Shown piece after piece: positions 38,139 through 54,522 of a stretch of 64,000 bases of DNA. A program made the position numbers and the translations under genes. Below the pieces are notes generated by a model. The model was given only the letters and a program-made list of their open reading frames with translations, was not told the DNA's origin and did not search any database. Every line of letters begins with the position of its first letter. The stretch's first letter is position 1. The stretch is from Diprion similis. Taxonomy: Eukaryota; Arthropoda; Insecta; Hymenoptera; Diprionidae. The stretch covers positions 223,501-287,500 of the forward strand of contig NC_060107.1 in the NCBI RefSeq assembly GCF_021155765.1, given 5' to 3'.

Positions 38139-39208
38139 GACTTTCTTTTACGAAACGGACAGATTTGGATAAAAATTGACCGACACATTTTTGATTTGGC
38201 TGAATTTTATTTACGGGTTCTATATCGAAAAAAAAAGAGATAGGTATTTGAGGATTTTTTTTCTTCACATGTTATGGAAAACAGAAGGGATCGAAAATTT
38301 GAGAATCTGGTGATTTTCGGCTTGTAGACTCAATTTCAAAAATTCATAACTCCGGTTCTATTTGAGCTAGAAGTTTCTTCTTTTTTCCATTTTAATGCTG
38401 AAAGAATGGATTTTGATAAAAAAAAAAAAGTAGTTTCATTGAAAATTATTAACAAATTCATATTGTTATAAGCAATTAAAATTTATAAATCGATTTTTAA
38501 CAATTGCCCCCACCACGTAGTGAGTTCTTAGTATAGCCGTCATATTCTACGTCAAATTTCCTGTCAAAAACGTAGTTTTTATTGATGGAAAAATTATTAT
38601 TACTCTTGGAAAAAAATTTATTTATCTAGCGCGGCACGTCACATCGGCGCGCGGGTTCCATTGCACGCCTCGTATCGTTTTTCTCTGTAATGTAATTTAC
38701 AGAGAAAATAAATGGTTATTCATATTTTTAATTGAATAATATTATTCATCAGCAAATAAGACTTTATAAAAAATTGAACGAAAAATTATATAAAGTAAAA
38801 CATATTATTGTGGCAAATGAAAAATTAATTTATTAAGATTTCAATACATTATTATCAGTTGATAAGTACCTCGTTCTGCATTACATCGTACAATATTTAC
38901 ATTAAAATTATAATTTTCAATGAAAATGTTTTTTTTTATCAAAATTCATTATTTCAGCTTTAAAATGAAAGGAAGGAAAACCTTCCAGCTCAAATAGAAC
39001 CGGAGTTATGAATTTTTCAAAATGAGTCTACAAGCCGAAAATCAGCAGATTATCAAATTTTCCATCCCCTCTGTTTTCCAAAATATGTGAAGGACAAAAA
39101 AATCCTTAAATGCGTATCTCTTTTTTTTCGATATAGAACCCGTAAAAACAATTCAGACAAATCAAAAATGTGTCGGTCAGAAAGGTGTTCGGTTTGTAAA
39201 AAAAAGTC
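38139..39208. mobile_element. Foldback element, about 1.07 kb, 300-bp inverted arms
   Basis: The left arm (about 38,139-38,447) and right arm (about 38,905-39,208) are inverted copies. Matching blocks run in mirror order: GACTTT at the outer end, GACCGACACATTTTTGATTTG, CGGGTTCTATATCGA, a CATATTTTGGAAAACAGA-like block, ATTTTCGGCTTGTAGACTCA, AATTCATAACTCCGGTTCTA and TTTCATTGAAAATTAT. The central 450 bases are unique, with a 10-bp hairpin (TTCTCTGTAA / TTACAGAGAA) at 38,681-38,706. No transposase is encoded, so this is a non-autonomous foldback-type DNA element. No clear target-site duplication was seen. Confidence 0.75.
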
Positions 39209-41943
39209 CCAATTGGTCAGTTTAATTTTGCCTACTCTTCGTCAGCTGTGTGCTAGATTGCAATATTTACTGTATCGAGTTTTAGTAATTTGGGGTGGCT
39301 GAATGCACGATATAATCGCCGTCCTACTGGAATTGCCATTTTGCAATGGGTCACCTGGTGGAAAAAAATCATACTAATGCAACCAGTTGACAGCTGACCT
39401 TTGACTATCCTTTTTCGCGTGCGGATGGTAGAACAGGTAGGTATATTATTGATTACGTTTAATTAATTTATGTGACATGAGTAATTTGAAAGCCCAAGAA
39501 TTACCATTTGCCTCCATTAAAATAAAGAACTTAGGTTATGTGGTGATAAAATGGCGCCGACAACCAGTAAATCCAAACTCGACCGTATAAGCTTAGCTCC
39601 CGACGATTCACCTTTGAGCCGATATAAGTATCATTCTAAGAACGGTTAGGTGTATGTGTATACCATCCGAGGACACTTGTATTATATCTACTCGACATAA
39701 TATTGCTCGAATTTCACAAACTTTCTCCGAGAATATTAGATTATAAGAATAAAATTTGTGGCTTGAAACGACAAGGACGAGATCTCCACAGATATCGTTT
39801 CTAGATTTCACAGACGCCTAGGCACCGCCGGGCTCTCCAGATTCAAAAAAGATCCTCAACATCAAGGTCACTGATTCACGATTTTTCCAGCCGGCTTTCC
39901 AAATCCAACTTATCACTTCACGTGCATATGTATGTACGCGTGGGTGTGCGCCTCCGGAGATGAACACAATAAGTTGTCATCAATTTTACACCCACCATAC
40001 ACTACACGAATTTTAGAAGAGACTTGCGGCTGTAATTATTGGAACAATTAGTTACCGGGTGAAAGGTGAAAATGATGACAATACATTAAATGAAGTTTTG
40101 ATGATATTTTATATCGTAATACTTCTGATCTACCGCAAATTGCAGATGTCGGAATTCTCATAGCGCGTACTCCCTTCAAAGAATCTATAATTTTCAGAAA
40201 ATTCTATAGGAAATCGTTGAAGAGTCTAATAAAGAATGCAATGAATATATGAATATGCATAAATTTGAAAATTGGTAAAAAAAACCGTTTCAAACTTTAC
40301 GAATCATGGCATCCGTGCCATTAAAATTTGAAATTTTATGCCAGTGATTGAGTATAGTGTGATCGAGTATTACGTACAAATTTCTACTACCGAAATATAC
40401 GTTCGTATTATTGGTAAGGATAGGCAGTTTATCACTCTCGCACGTTCGACGCTAAGTGTCACCGGATTTGCGTTAGCGAGACTCGCGGAAACCGTGATAA
40501 AAGCCGAATCGGTATAAGGGCGGCAACTCCGTAAGGGTTGAAACCCTCTTGTCAGCTCCCAAAACCTACTTCTCGTTCTGCCTTCAGAGGAAAGGTTATA
40601 TGCTAACGATGAGTAATGAGAATCGTTAAGTTTCTTCACGTCATGCGATGCCCGCGTATTGTGCAATTCATCGTAGATCCTTCAAAACGCTTTTTCTTCG
40701 TCTTTTCCCAAGTGGCTGTTCAAAACTCCCTTCACGTAGTTCAACAAGATATCTTGGATCTATACCAACCCATTATCGGAAATTACGAACGATTCACAAA
40801 CCTTTCGACTATTTCAAGCTATCGTAAAAATGTATCTTTTCAATTGGTAAAATTGTAGTAATTTTGGCTGAAGGCATACCTATCCGGACGGCGACTGCTC
40901 TGATTTCGAAATTACGATCTCTTCAAACCTTTTCGTACACGATCTGTGTACTTTAAAATCAACTCTATATTTTAAGGTTTCATTCTCAAGACAGCTATTC
41001 TAGAATTTCATTCTAAATGCCTTTCAAACAGCATGCATGAATTATATTCAACTTATTGAAAATACAGAGGTATCCCAATCTGTGAAGAGTGTAACGGCGG
41101 TTATACGCACACGAAAAGCTTATGGGTTACTGGTTGAAATTTCAAGAAAAACGCACGTTCTTGACGCGAAAAGAGAAAAGAACACAACGTTAGTTAACAG
41201 ATGTAACGAATTACCATTATCTCCTTTGCCTGTCACCACTGAAATTCATTTTTGATTTCGATTATGCACCATTACAAGTAGATCAATAACAATTTCAACG
41301 CATTAAATTCGGGCAGAAATATGCAGATCAATGTCACAGAAGTAACACAATGAATGAAAAAATAACGCAGCACTTCATTTCCACAGCATGCGAAACTCGT
41401 ATATATATATAGTCTGTATTAGTATACAGTAGAAGAGTCTGTATTTCCTATAACGTTTCAATCAGTGAATATAAAGACAGTCAGAAGGAAATTGGCTGGC
41501 TTAACAAGATCTGTGATACTACACGTAAAAATATCATTATTTCTTTCAGGCATGAGTTGTTGATAAACTCTGTGTATCCTATTCGACGATCGTGAAATAG
41601 ATCGTTCATCGCACCTTTCACGAAATAGCCCTTTCTTTTACTGCATGAATGTGCAGCAAATCACGAAACTAGAGAGGCTGAGATTCTCGATGTGAAATAT
41701 AGGAAGCAAAGATTCATAGTTTTCTTGAATCAGAAACTCGAAAAAATTTCAATTTAGCTTAATAAATTGGACCTTCTCCGTGGCACATTATACACACGGT
41801 ATCCCTACACATAGGGAAGGCATTGGTTATTAGATTTGTCTGCAGTCGCAGAAGTTTAAATTTACTAACTTTTCTAGCAAAGAATTGCGACTTGTTATAG
41901 CTTACAGCCACGCGTACGTATGCACCCGCAGTCAACATACATC

Positions 41944-41973
41944 CTGGTACCCACCTTGTCGGGTGGGTACCAG
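41944..41973. repeat. Perfect 12-bp hairpin
   Basis: CTGGTACCCACC and GGTGGGTACCAG flank a 6-base loop, a fully paired GC-rich stem in an intergenic stretch. No transposon context is evident. Confidence 0.8.
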
Positions 41974-43121
41974 CACTTGGAGAAAAATTATTGAACGCTG
42001 CCGCTAACATATTTCAATTCTGTACTACCCAATTTCCAAGAAAACGAAAGAAGTTAAACTACCGCGAAACTAGGAGTACCTATAACGTACAGAGTCTAAT
42101 ATAATATTGGCCAGCAGTGCGCTGACGCAGCCAATTTTATCTGAAACCTACATAAGCGGCTCTCCTCCACACAAGGGCCGGGGAACGATGGCTGTTTCTC
42201 TGACAAAAAAAAACAACAAAAAAAAAACTGAAAACCCACTCGAAATCCGTGAATTTACTTTCATCTTTCCTGCCGAGAATTTAGCGTTGTACATAGTAAT
42301 AAAAAATTGTTATGAATGGTCTTTGTAGTTTATAATCCGACGTATAGTACACCTGTAAATCGGCTGTACTTGTCTCGAGACAGTGCGATAATTTAGCGTC
42401 ATTTCGTACGAAGCAAGTTATAGGCAGAAATCGTGAAGAGCCAGCTTAACCCATTTGCTTTTTTCTACACTATAGTGTATAATCCTGATTTTCGTTTTGT
42501 TACGATTATCTCAAAATATAGTGCATCATATATGAAATATAAGGGTCAAATTTTCTGACAAATCGATTGCCGCTATTTATCTTGTAGAATTATTGTCACA
42601 CTGCGAGAAAAACACTAATTTTGAAGAAAAGAAAACTCAATTTCTGAAACATGACCAAAACATCTCAAAATCGTCCAAAAAGTGTTTCGGTACTAAATAA
42701 AGGCATTTTGAGTTAATGTTTTCATTCTAGAGTGAACGGGTCAACATTAAAAAAAACAGGAACCAGGCGATAGTCATTATCATTATTTTTAATGCATTTA
42801 CTCTCTTAATTCTCTTTATTTCTATTATTTTGTTATAACATACTGCTTTTCACTTATATTTATTTCGTAAATCTAAATGCATAGACGGCGGTTAGTTTAT
42901 TAAAATTTACATTCACCAGACTTTGTTTCCTTATCAGTCAAAGCTGGTGAATTACTCGAAGAGAATCAGTTAATTTTGAGTAACGGTGATACGAAAATAA
43001 AAGTGTACGGCATTGAGCATTCCGTGTCCGACGACCAACATTTAAGGATCCCGAGTCTGATGGACAGCCACGGCGTTTGCCCTAGTCTGCAGATAGGAAA
43101 CCTCTGACGATAAAAAAAAGA

Positions 43122-43190
43122 GATTAGGCGCGACGGGCTCACGGTGGCTGAGCCATCCTAATCTGTAAAAGTGAACGGCAGGATCCTGCC
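43122..43190. repeat. Nested hairpin and adjacent palindrome
   Basis: GATTAGG (43,122-43,128) pairs with CCTAATC (43,157-43,163). Inside it GGCTCA (43,136-43,141) pairs with TGAGCC (43,149-43,154). A perfect 14-base palindrome GGCAGGATCCTGCC follows at 43,177-43,190. The surrounding 200 bases are more complex and GC-rich than the AT-rich background. This could be a structured RNA or a short retroelement; neither can be proved here. Confidence 0.5.
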
Positions 43191-44123
43191 CGAGTCCGTA
43201 ATCCAAGCTTTAGATAGTTAACCAGGATTTTTTGGCTAGACACTACCTAAACCATTTCTTGCCAATTAACAGAGCGGTTCCTTTTAAATTCATTTAAATG
43301 ATCTAATTTTGTTTCACACTCATGTGAAATGTTTGTAATAATTTGTTTAGTTCCAGCTACTGATATCTATACTGAACTCCATAAAGGTGTTCTAGTTCTG
43401 TATCATGAACTGCTTTCCTGTAGCGTCAGTGATGTTATCCACTGTCGGTAAATAGTGTAAATATAGATCAATTACCGACATTCCCTCGAAAATCATTTCT
43501 AAAAATCATTTTGTATCAGGGAAATCATCAGGGGGGGGCTACTAAATTGGATGTGGAGAATCTAAGATCTGTGGCCTGTCTCAAGCTCTTCTATGTACCG
43601 ACTGGTGACGACTACGCTTAATAACTGAATAGGAAAAAGTTTTTGCATTAGATGATGTACTCCCTCTAAAAAAACTTCAATAGGGTAAAAAAAATTGGAA
43701 ACCCGTCCGTATGAGTATAATGAGTAGAATAACTGTTGCTAAATAGCTAGAAATTTTACATTTGAGGATAAGCCCTATGGGTCATAAAGGGTACTATGGG
43801 TACGATAGAGGCTTGTAGCCGTTCTTTGGTAAAGTTAAAACATTACCGCTGTAAAAATTTAAAAAAAACTAATAGGATACATAAAATAAATTAATAGGAA
43901 TGGGTCAATCCAGATGACAGCGTATCATTCCGAGGAATGGTCCTGTATCGAACGAGATTTCATTATCTCCTTCATAGTCATCTTCGTCACCAAACTAACT
44001 TCTCCTTGTTCTTACTTTCATTACTTTCACAGCACGTCACTTCCTCTCTTTTTGCATGAGGAGTAGCGAAAATCCGTGAAACACGGGTTACGTATTATGA
44101 TATACGTCGTGTGAAAATTCAAT

Positions 44124-44129
44124 TTTATT
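44124..44129 (-). terminator. Poly(A) signal for RPAP2
   Basis: AATAAA on the minus strand, about 100 bases past the RPAP2 stop codon, a normal distance for a short 3' UTR. Confidence 0.55.
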
Positions 44130-44227
44130 ATTTTACCTCGCATGGAAGCTCACGTGGTATCACAAATCAGAATGATACATTGTATACCTCTGAAGATCTT
44201 TCAGCGCCAGGAGAAATCAAATTACCG

Positions 44228-46309
44228 TTATTGTTTTAGAGAATTCTTATCACCAATGAATTGTATGTCTGTTGCCGCTGCTACCAGAGAGTCCAAATAA
44301 CTAGGCTCCAAATTATAAGACATTAGAATCATAGTTATATACTTTGACGCTCGGTCTGTGCCCAATAGAAACCTCAATCGCGGCTCGGAAATGCTCAACC
44401 TGCGATAAAATTAAAAACTAATGAACTGTCATATAAAAAAGTTAATATGTGACACGATAAATAGGATTATTCCATCTGCTACTCACAGTTTTATGAAAAC
44501 GAGGCCAAGAAGGTTCCATTCCGCAGGCTTAGGGATAACATTGCTAGCAGATAACGAAAAAGTGTTTACAAGAGCTTTCACCGTTTTTCCACATCCGTTC
44601 GTGCTGATACATCCATCAACGGCAAACTCGCCTCCAGCCAAGGTTCGCACCATTTCTGGTAACCTAAAATATTATACAAGCGATAATATCGGTTTTTAGT
44701 TTAGAATATCTAGTCTCAACCATAGCAGAACCATCATTACACTTTATCAAGTTTCTCCAAAATTATACGTCGTCTAAGTGTTTTAGGCTCACGCTCTCCA
44801 AGCATTGGCAAGAATGTACTGGGATCACCTTCCTCTTGAGAACTTGCATCACCCGATGGTGGTTTTGTCGCATTTATCACAGTTTGGCCTTGGTAAAATG
44901 CTCGTACCTACGAGAAATAGACTACTAGTAGGTTCCTAATGGTAGATAATTTGTTGCGGACAGATGACCCTAGATCCAACCCCGTTATACCTTGACCTCT
45001 AATTGGGCGCTTGCTTCCTTCAGCACACTGTAATCTGGTAGTGGTTTTAGATCGCGTTTACTATCTTCGTCGTCAGTGTCTTCATCCACTTGGCACGAAT
45101 TAATCTTGTGGCATAGTTGAACATACTTCTTTTGGAAATTACTGTCCCCCGTATACTTCGTAATTTCATTTATTTTTCGCTGCTTCAATCCGACATCTCC
45201 CGACAAAAGAGCCAAGGAATCCAAAGTAAGCCACTCTTGTAAATAATGTTTGATACGTTCAACAAACCAGCTTGAATCCAACTTATGTTTCCGTGAATCT
45301 TGTCTGCCGTGTACTTTATGCGTCTTGCCTTCTTTTGCATTTACTTTAGAAATATTATTTATACTTGATCGCACATCTTGTTGAACCGCCGAAGTACCAG
45401 ATTTATCACTTTGGCGTGCCACTGATTCTGTTGGATTTTGAAGGATGGCTATTCCCTCGGCACTTGCATCCTCTTCAACGATTTCGGTGTCTAATATATT
45501 TATAGAATTAGCAGCCACATTATTTATAGTATTTGCAACCACATTATCACTCTCTGTTGATGGCAATTTTTCAGACACGATACTATCATCAGTTTGAAGT
45601 ATTTCGCATGAATCAACAGAGATGTTTTCTCTTCCCAGGTCAACTTCGTCGCCAGGAGTACTTTTTTTAATTAATCCAGTAGGAGGGAGTAGCTGGAAGC
45701 AGGGCGTTTCTTTCGGATTCCTCAGCCACAGTGGGCTGGTGAGCATTTGTTCAAGAATGTAATTTGTTGCTCCATAACACCTATTACTACAGAAATTTTT
45801 TCTGCGGCTTACATCGTAGACTTTATTACTGCGAGTCGATATGTGATATTTTTGATTTATATTCAATATCAATGGATTGTCGCACAGAGCATAACCACAT
45901 CGTCTCAGTATGGCTCTTTCTTCCACTACATCGTCCATGTGACATCTGTTGATATGCTCCAACTGTAGAATAAAATATTTCATAGTTTAAACGGCGCATG
46001 CAATATAAATTATCAATGTACATGGTATTTCAGTAATATTGTTAAATCTTGAACAGCCATTCATCTTACATTTTCCAAAAGCCAAGTTTGGTCGACTGCA
46101 TTATCTATCAGCCGTTCTACAATTGCTAAGGCTCTAGCATCGCACTGCCGTTTCTTAGTCAGAGCCAACTGCAGTTGTTCCTTGCTGGAAATCAAACGAA
46201 ACTTGAATGTTTTACCAGCTACCCAGTGAGCTAACAAAATATCAATTTGCTACCTCATTTTCTTTTTTGTTGCGCTCCCATCGTTTCGTTTTCTCGACGT
46301 TGATGTCAT
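44228..46309 (-). CDS. RPAP2: RPAP2/Rtr1-type RNA polymerase II CTD phosphatase
   Basis: RPAP2 proteins bind RNA polymerase II, help import or assemble it, and are reported to remove phosphate from Ser5 of the CTD heptads. Six exons close in phase to 552 residues: 46309-46254, 46184-46070, 45962-44991, 44907-44741, 44663-44487 and 44399-44228. After a lysine-rich start comes a helix (about 19-57) and the Rtr1-type zinc-finger region. C79 and C84 (CGYALC) and C115 and C119 (FCSNRCY) are the likely ligands, with YHISTRSNKVYD between them. A long acidic, Ser/Thr-rich linker fills most of exon 3. The C-terminal part carries the family block with KPAEW in exon 5. Length and domain order match animal RPAP2. 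The gene is head to head with the GPR107-like gene and probably shares its promoter region. Confidence 0.95.
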
Positions 46310-46906
46310 AGTCGTGTTTCAATACTTCAATGATTTATACCTCTGATATCTGAAAAAAATGACGAATTGGCGTGAAAAAAACTAATATTTAGGTTATGTT
46401 AGGTGAGGTTAGGGTTGGTTTTGCCGTTGACAAGGTTTTACATGCAGGTATAGTTGGATAATATTCCATCTGCAGCCTGACAATTGATTCAGGAAAATTT
46501 TCGATACATTATTGACAGGTACTACATGTGGGTGCTAGGGAGGAATATCGAGGAAATTTGAATCTCCTGTCAAACTGACAGATTGTGTCTTACGTACGAG
46601 ATTACTGAGCTTACTAAGCATTACACCATACGTTGCAGTATGGAGTCAACAGGAGTCAATCAACAAAAAATAATAGCAATGAATAGAAAGGAAGACTAAC
46701 CAACGAATCGAACACACTGACGCCACTCGTGTCGAGCGAGTATAACTAGAACTTCTTTCCGCTTCAGCAATACCATTTTTCCTGCCAATCCAGCTTCTGC
46801 TGCTTCTGCTCGCCGTGCGAACTTGCGGGACAAGGTATTTCGTGTGTCAAGTGGCAATGTTCCCCGATAGTTGAAGTAGTAATATTGTACTATAAAAATT
46901 TGAGAA
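46310..46906. promoter_or_regulatory. Bidirectional promoter region, RPAP2 / GPR107-like
   Basis: The two start codons point away from each other with 597 bases between them, so both promoters and 5' UTRs must lie here unless an upstream non-coding exon exists. It contains a degenerate TTAGG cluster at about 46,390-46,420 (TAGGTTATGTTAGG and GAGGTTAGGG). A small open frame (ATG 46,639, 19 codons) lies upstream of the GPR107-like start and could act as a uORF if transcribed. A TATA box was not identified. Confidence 0.6.
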
Positions 46907-51958
<5,052 letters not shown>

Positions 51959-52324
51959 AGAAGCTGAAAGACAGATGAATTATTTAGGAATATATGTGTG
52001 ATAACAGGCCTAGAGTGCTTATGTTTTTTAGGGTGGGCAGCAATGAGATTATGCTGGGTCTTGAGTTATACCTATGAAATTACAAATCTATTCTCAGTCG
52101 ATAGATATTTACACGTGGAAAATTGCGTTCCATTGCTTGCTCCAATTTTGAGATCAAGAAATGCTTCTTAGACAAGACTTTCACTTAGCGAATGTTTGCA
52201 AGAGAGAGCAGTATAAAGTGTTTCCTGCAAGTGATTTTTTCGTTACTAGAGTAGCAGTGATATTTTACTCGTGTATGTAACATAATATCATCACTGAGGT
52301 ACAATTTGTTCTTTAATATACTGC

Positions 52325-52330
52325 AATAAA
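52325..52330 (+). terminator. Proximal poly(A) signal, GPR107-like gene
   Basis: AATAAA about 370 bases after the stop codon. A second one lies at 53,958-53,963, about 2 kb after the stop, so alternative 3' ends are possible. Confidence 0.4.
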
Positions 52331-52831
52331 CATTCATGACAAATTTAAATCGCATAATTGTTGCAGATATCAATGGATTATCTCAACTCATCGCATATGA
52401 TAAATTTTCGCACAGATTATTTAATACTCAGTACAAAAGATATTGCGTCATTTGATCACAGAGCCATGTAATTCGATTACACGTTTCATATCACATTTCA
52501 ACTGATTGAAAAACTTTTCAAAATTATTGAGTTATTATTATACAAAAGATATCAGTAGATACATAAAAGCAATTTATTTCGGACTCAACTGCAAATTTTT
52601 TTTCACCCAAAAGTCACGATGAAAGCGTTATATTATTCCCTCTTTACTTTTTCCCCTCATCTGTCGAAAAAAAGTAGCACTTTTCAAAAAATATCATATT
52701 TCCCGCATTTACGGGAAAAATGATGTTATATTTCCGGCATTTTTCTAATTTTTTCTCCTCTTCATTTTGAACTACATCTCACACATAAAAGGAAAACACT
52801 TTTAACTCAATAATGTGACCAGAGTTGAGTC

Positions 52832-52916
52832 GGGAATAAAGTCCTATAAGTCCTGTTTGTAGCACAGGAATAAAAGTCGATTATTCCGTCTGGTATTAAT
52901 CTTTGACTTTATTCCC
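52832..52916. repeat. Foldback in the presumed GPR107-like 3' UTR
   Basis: GGGAATAAAGTC (52,832-52,843) is exactly mirrored by GACTTTATTCCC (52,905-52,916). An inner pair GGAATAA / TTATTCC lies at about 52,867-52,887. Both outer and inner left arms contain AATAAA. It may be a short MITE. Confidence 0.6.
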
Positions 52917-53957
52917 TTGTAACATAATGTACTATTCTTACCTATAACCTACTTACATTGGAAGAATTATTTACAGTAGCTGTTAATGACTTTCTATCTT
53001 TGGCCAAGCACGCACGTGTTCCGTCGCATAGACGATAGAGTTTTGGTTATTATTTACTACGAGTTGCATGGCAGTGTCTGTTAATAGTGGAAACTGCATA
53101 AAATTAGTTTTACAATTTTTCCTTACTACTTATCTAGGATCTGAAACTTTGCCAAACGGCGAATTCGTTGTAGTGAATATAAGCATATCTAGACATGTTT
53201 TAGGCATTTAGAGAGACATACATTTCCATTTTCCCTTTGATGTTTTATTTACAAGTAATCTGCCGTCAGCAGAAAATATTTGCATCCTAATTATGATTAT
53301 ACGTACATGACAACTGATACGTAGAGGCTAAACACTCTTAATTTGGTTGCGATATAAGTAATGCTTTTAATGTACTGTATAGCAGCCGCGATTTAGCAAA
53401 GTTTGAAATGTTAATAGTAATCAAACAAGCATCTCATGATTTTCAAAGCAATGACGTGTGAACAATAATCACTTTAATACAGTCAGGGGATGCAAAAACC
53501 CCAGGAACCATAATTGGAATAAGAAATATGTACAATAATTTTATTCGGTTTAGTCGCAGGCTTGGTCGCAAAAAGTAACATTATATCGAAAATAAGTTTG
53601 CACCAGATAAAATTGGGTTTGCTGCTTATAATTTTAGCATATCAAGAGTTGAGCTCGGTGTTTTCAGAACGATATTGATAATTGCGGATTATCCAAGAAC
53701 CATTGTGACAGCTATGATTTAACCGAATAGACAATTGATATAGATTGAAATGAGCTTGTAACCTTTATTTTTTTATTCCATAGTAATGATGTTGAAATAT
53801 AAGACATGGGGTAGCCGAATTTTTGAATGAACCAAATATTTTTGTGAATATTCAACTTTTTCCTCTTATGTTATATTCATCGAATATAAGTGTAAGGTGC
53901 GAAATGTAGGTGATAACTATTCTCATCACAACTTGATGCATATAATGAAAATTGTGA

Positions 53958-53963
53958 AATAAA
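53958..53963 (+). terminator. Distal poly(A) signal, GPR107-like gene
   Basis: AATAAA followed by a T-rich stretch (TTGTTTTCTAATT), which resembles a downstream element. Confidence 0.4.
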
Positions 53964-54522
53964 ATTGTTTTCTAATTATTTGCTGACCCACGTTATTTTT
54001 TACATATGATGATACATTTGTTATCACATTCAATTTTCAGTTGGAGAAAAGGGGAATTCCGTGTTGGAAGACAAGGGCTGATACCCGAAACTGTTTCATT
54101 TTCGCATTAAATTGTACAGATACACTAGGTGACGTTACCACATTGGGAGTCACACAGTACCATTAAAAAAATACCATCTACGATGTACTTGTACATGCGA
54201 CAAGTGTTGTTTCCGCAATAGTGACATCCTTAAAGGACATCATTGGAAGTAAAAAATGCTTACCTTACATTGAAAATCACTTTAAATCTGGAGGCAGTTT
54301 TTCATTGGTGGCGACATAGTCTATTTAATTCGTCAATTTTCTCAATTCAACGACTATTATAAAGATTTTCAAAAACTTACCTTCAATTCATAACTGTTTG
54401 AGTTCTCCTTGATACACTCTATTCTGATATTGAATTACGATACATTCTAATTTATGTATAATAATAAGGTTCTAGTTACACACACACATACCCTGGAAAA
54501 TCGTATTGCTGACGTAAAATAG

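Larger units (their letters stand above)
36493..44227. other. Gene-poor region between ligase and RPAP2 genes
   Basis: No gene of a known family is visible. The left end should hold the promoter of the ligase gene and the right end the 3' UTR of RPAP2. The interval contains an unrecognised open frame of 73 codons at 37,901-38,122, a 1.07 kb foldback element and several strong hairpins, listed separately. Other open frames are short and unconvincing. Confidence 0.6.
51959..54522. other. Convergent intergenic region, two 3' UTRs
   Basis: No coding frame is convincing. The gap separates the stop codons of two convergent genes. On the plus strand AATAAA occurs at 52,325 and 53,958, so the GPR107-like 3' UTR may be short or about 2 kb long. 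On the minus strand ATTAAA at 54,324-54,329 is the nearest plausible signal for NELF-B. A foldback (52,832-52,916) lies in between. Confidence 0.55.

Noticed and set aside
46770-46835. Leu-rich signal-peptide-like stretch on the plus strand
   Set aside because: It has no in-frame ATG after the upstream stop; the exon at 46,907 gives a better start, signal peptide and donor.
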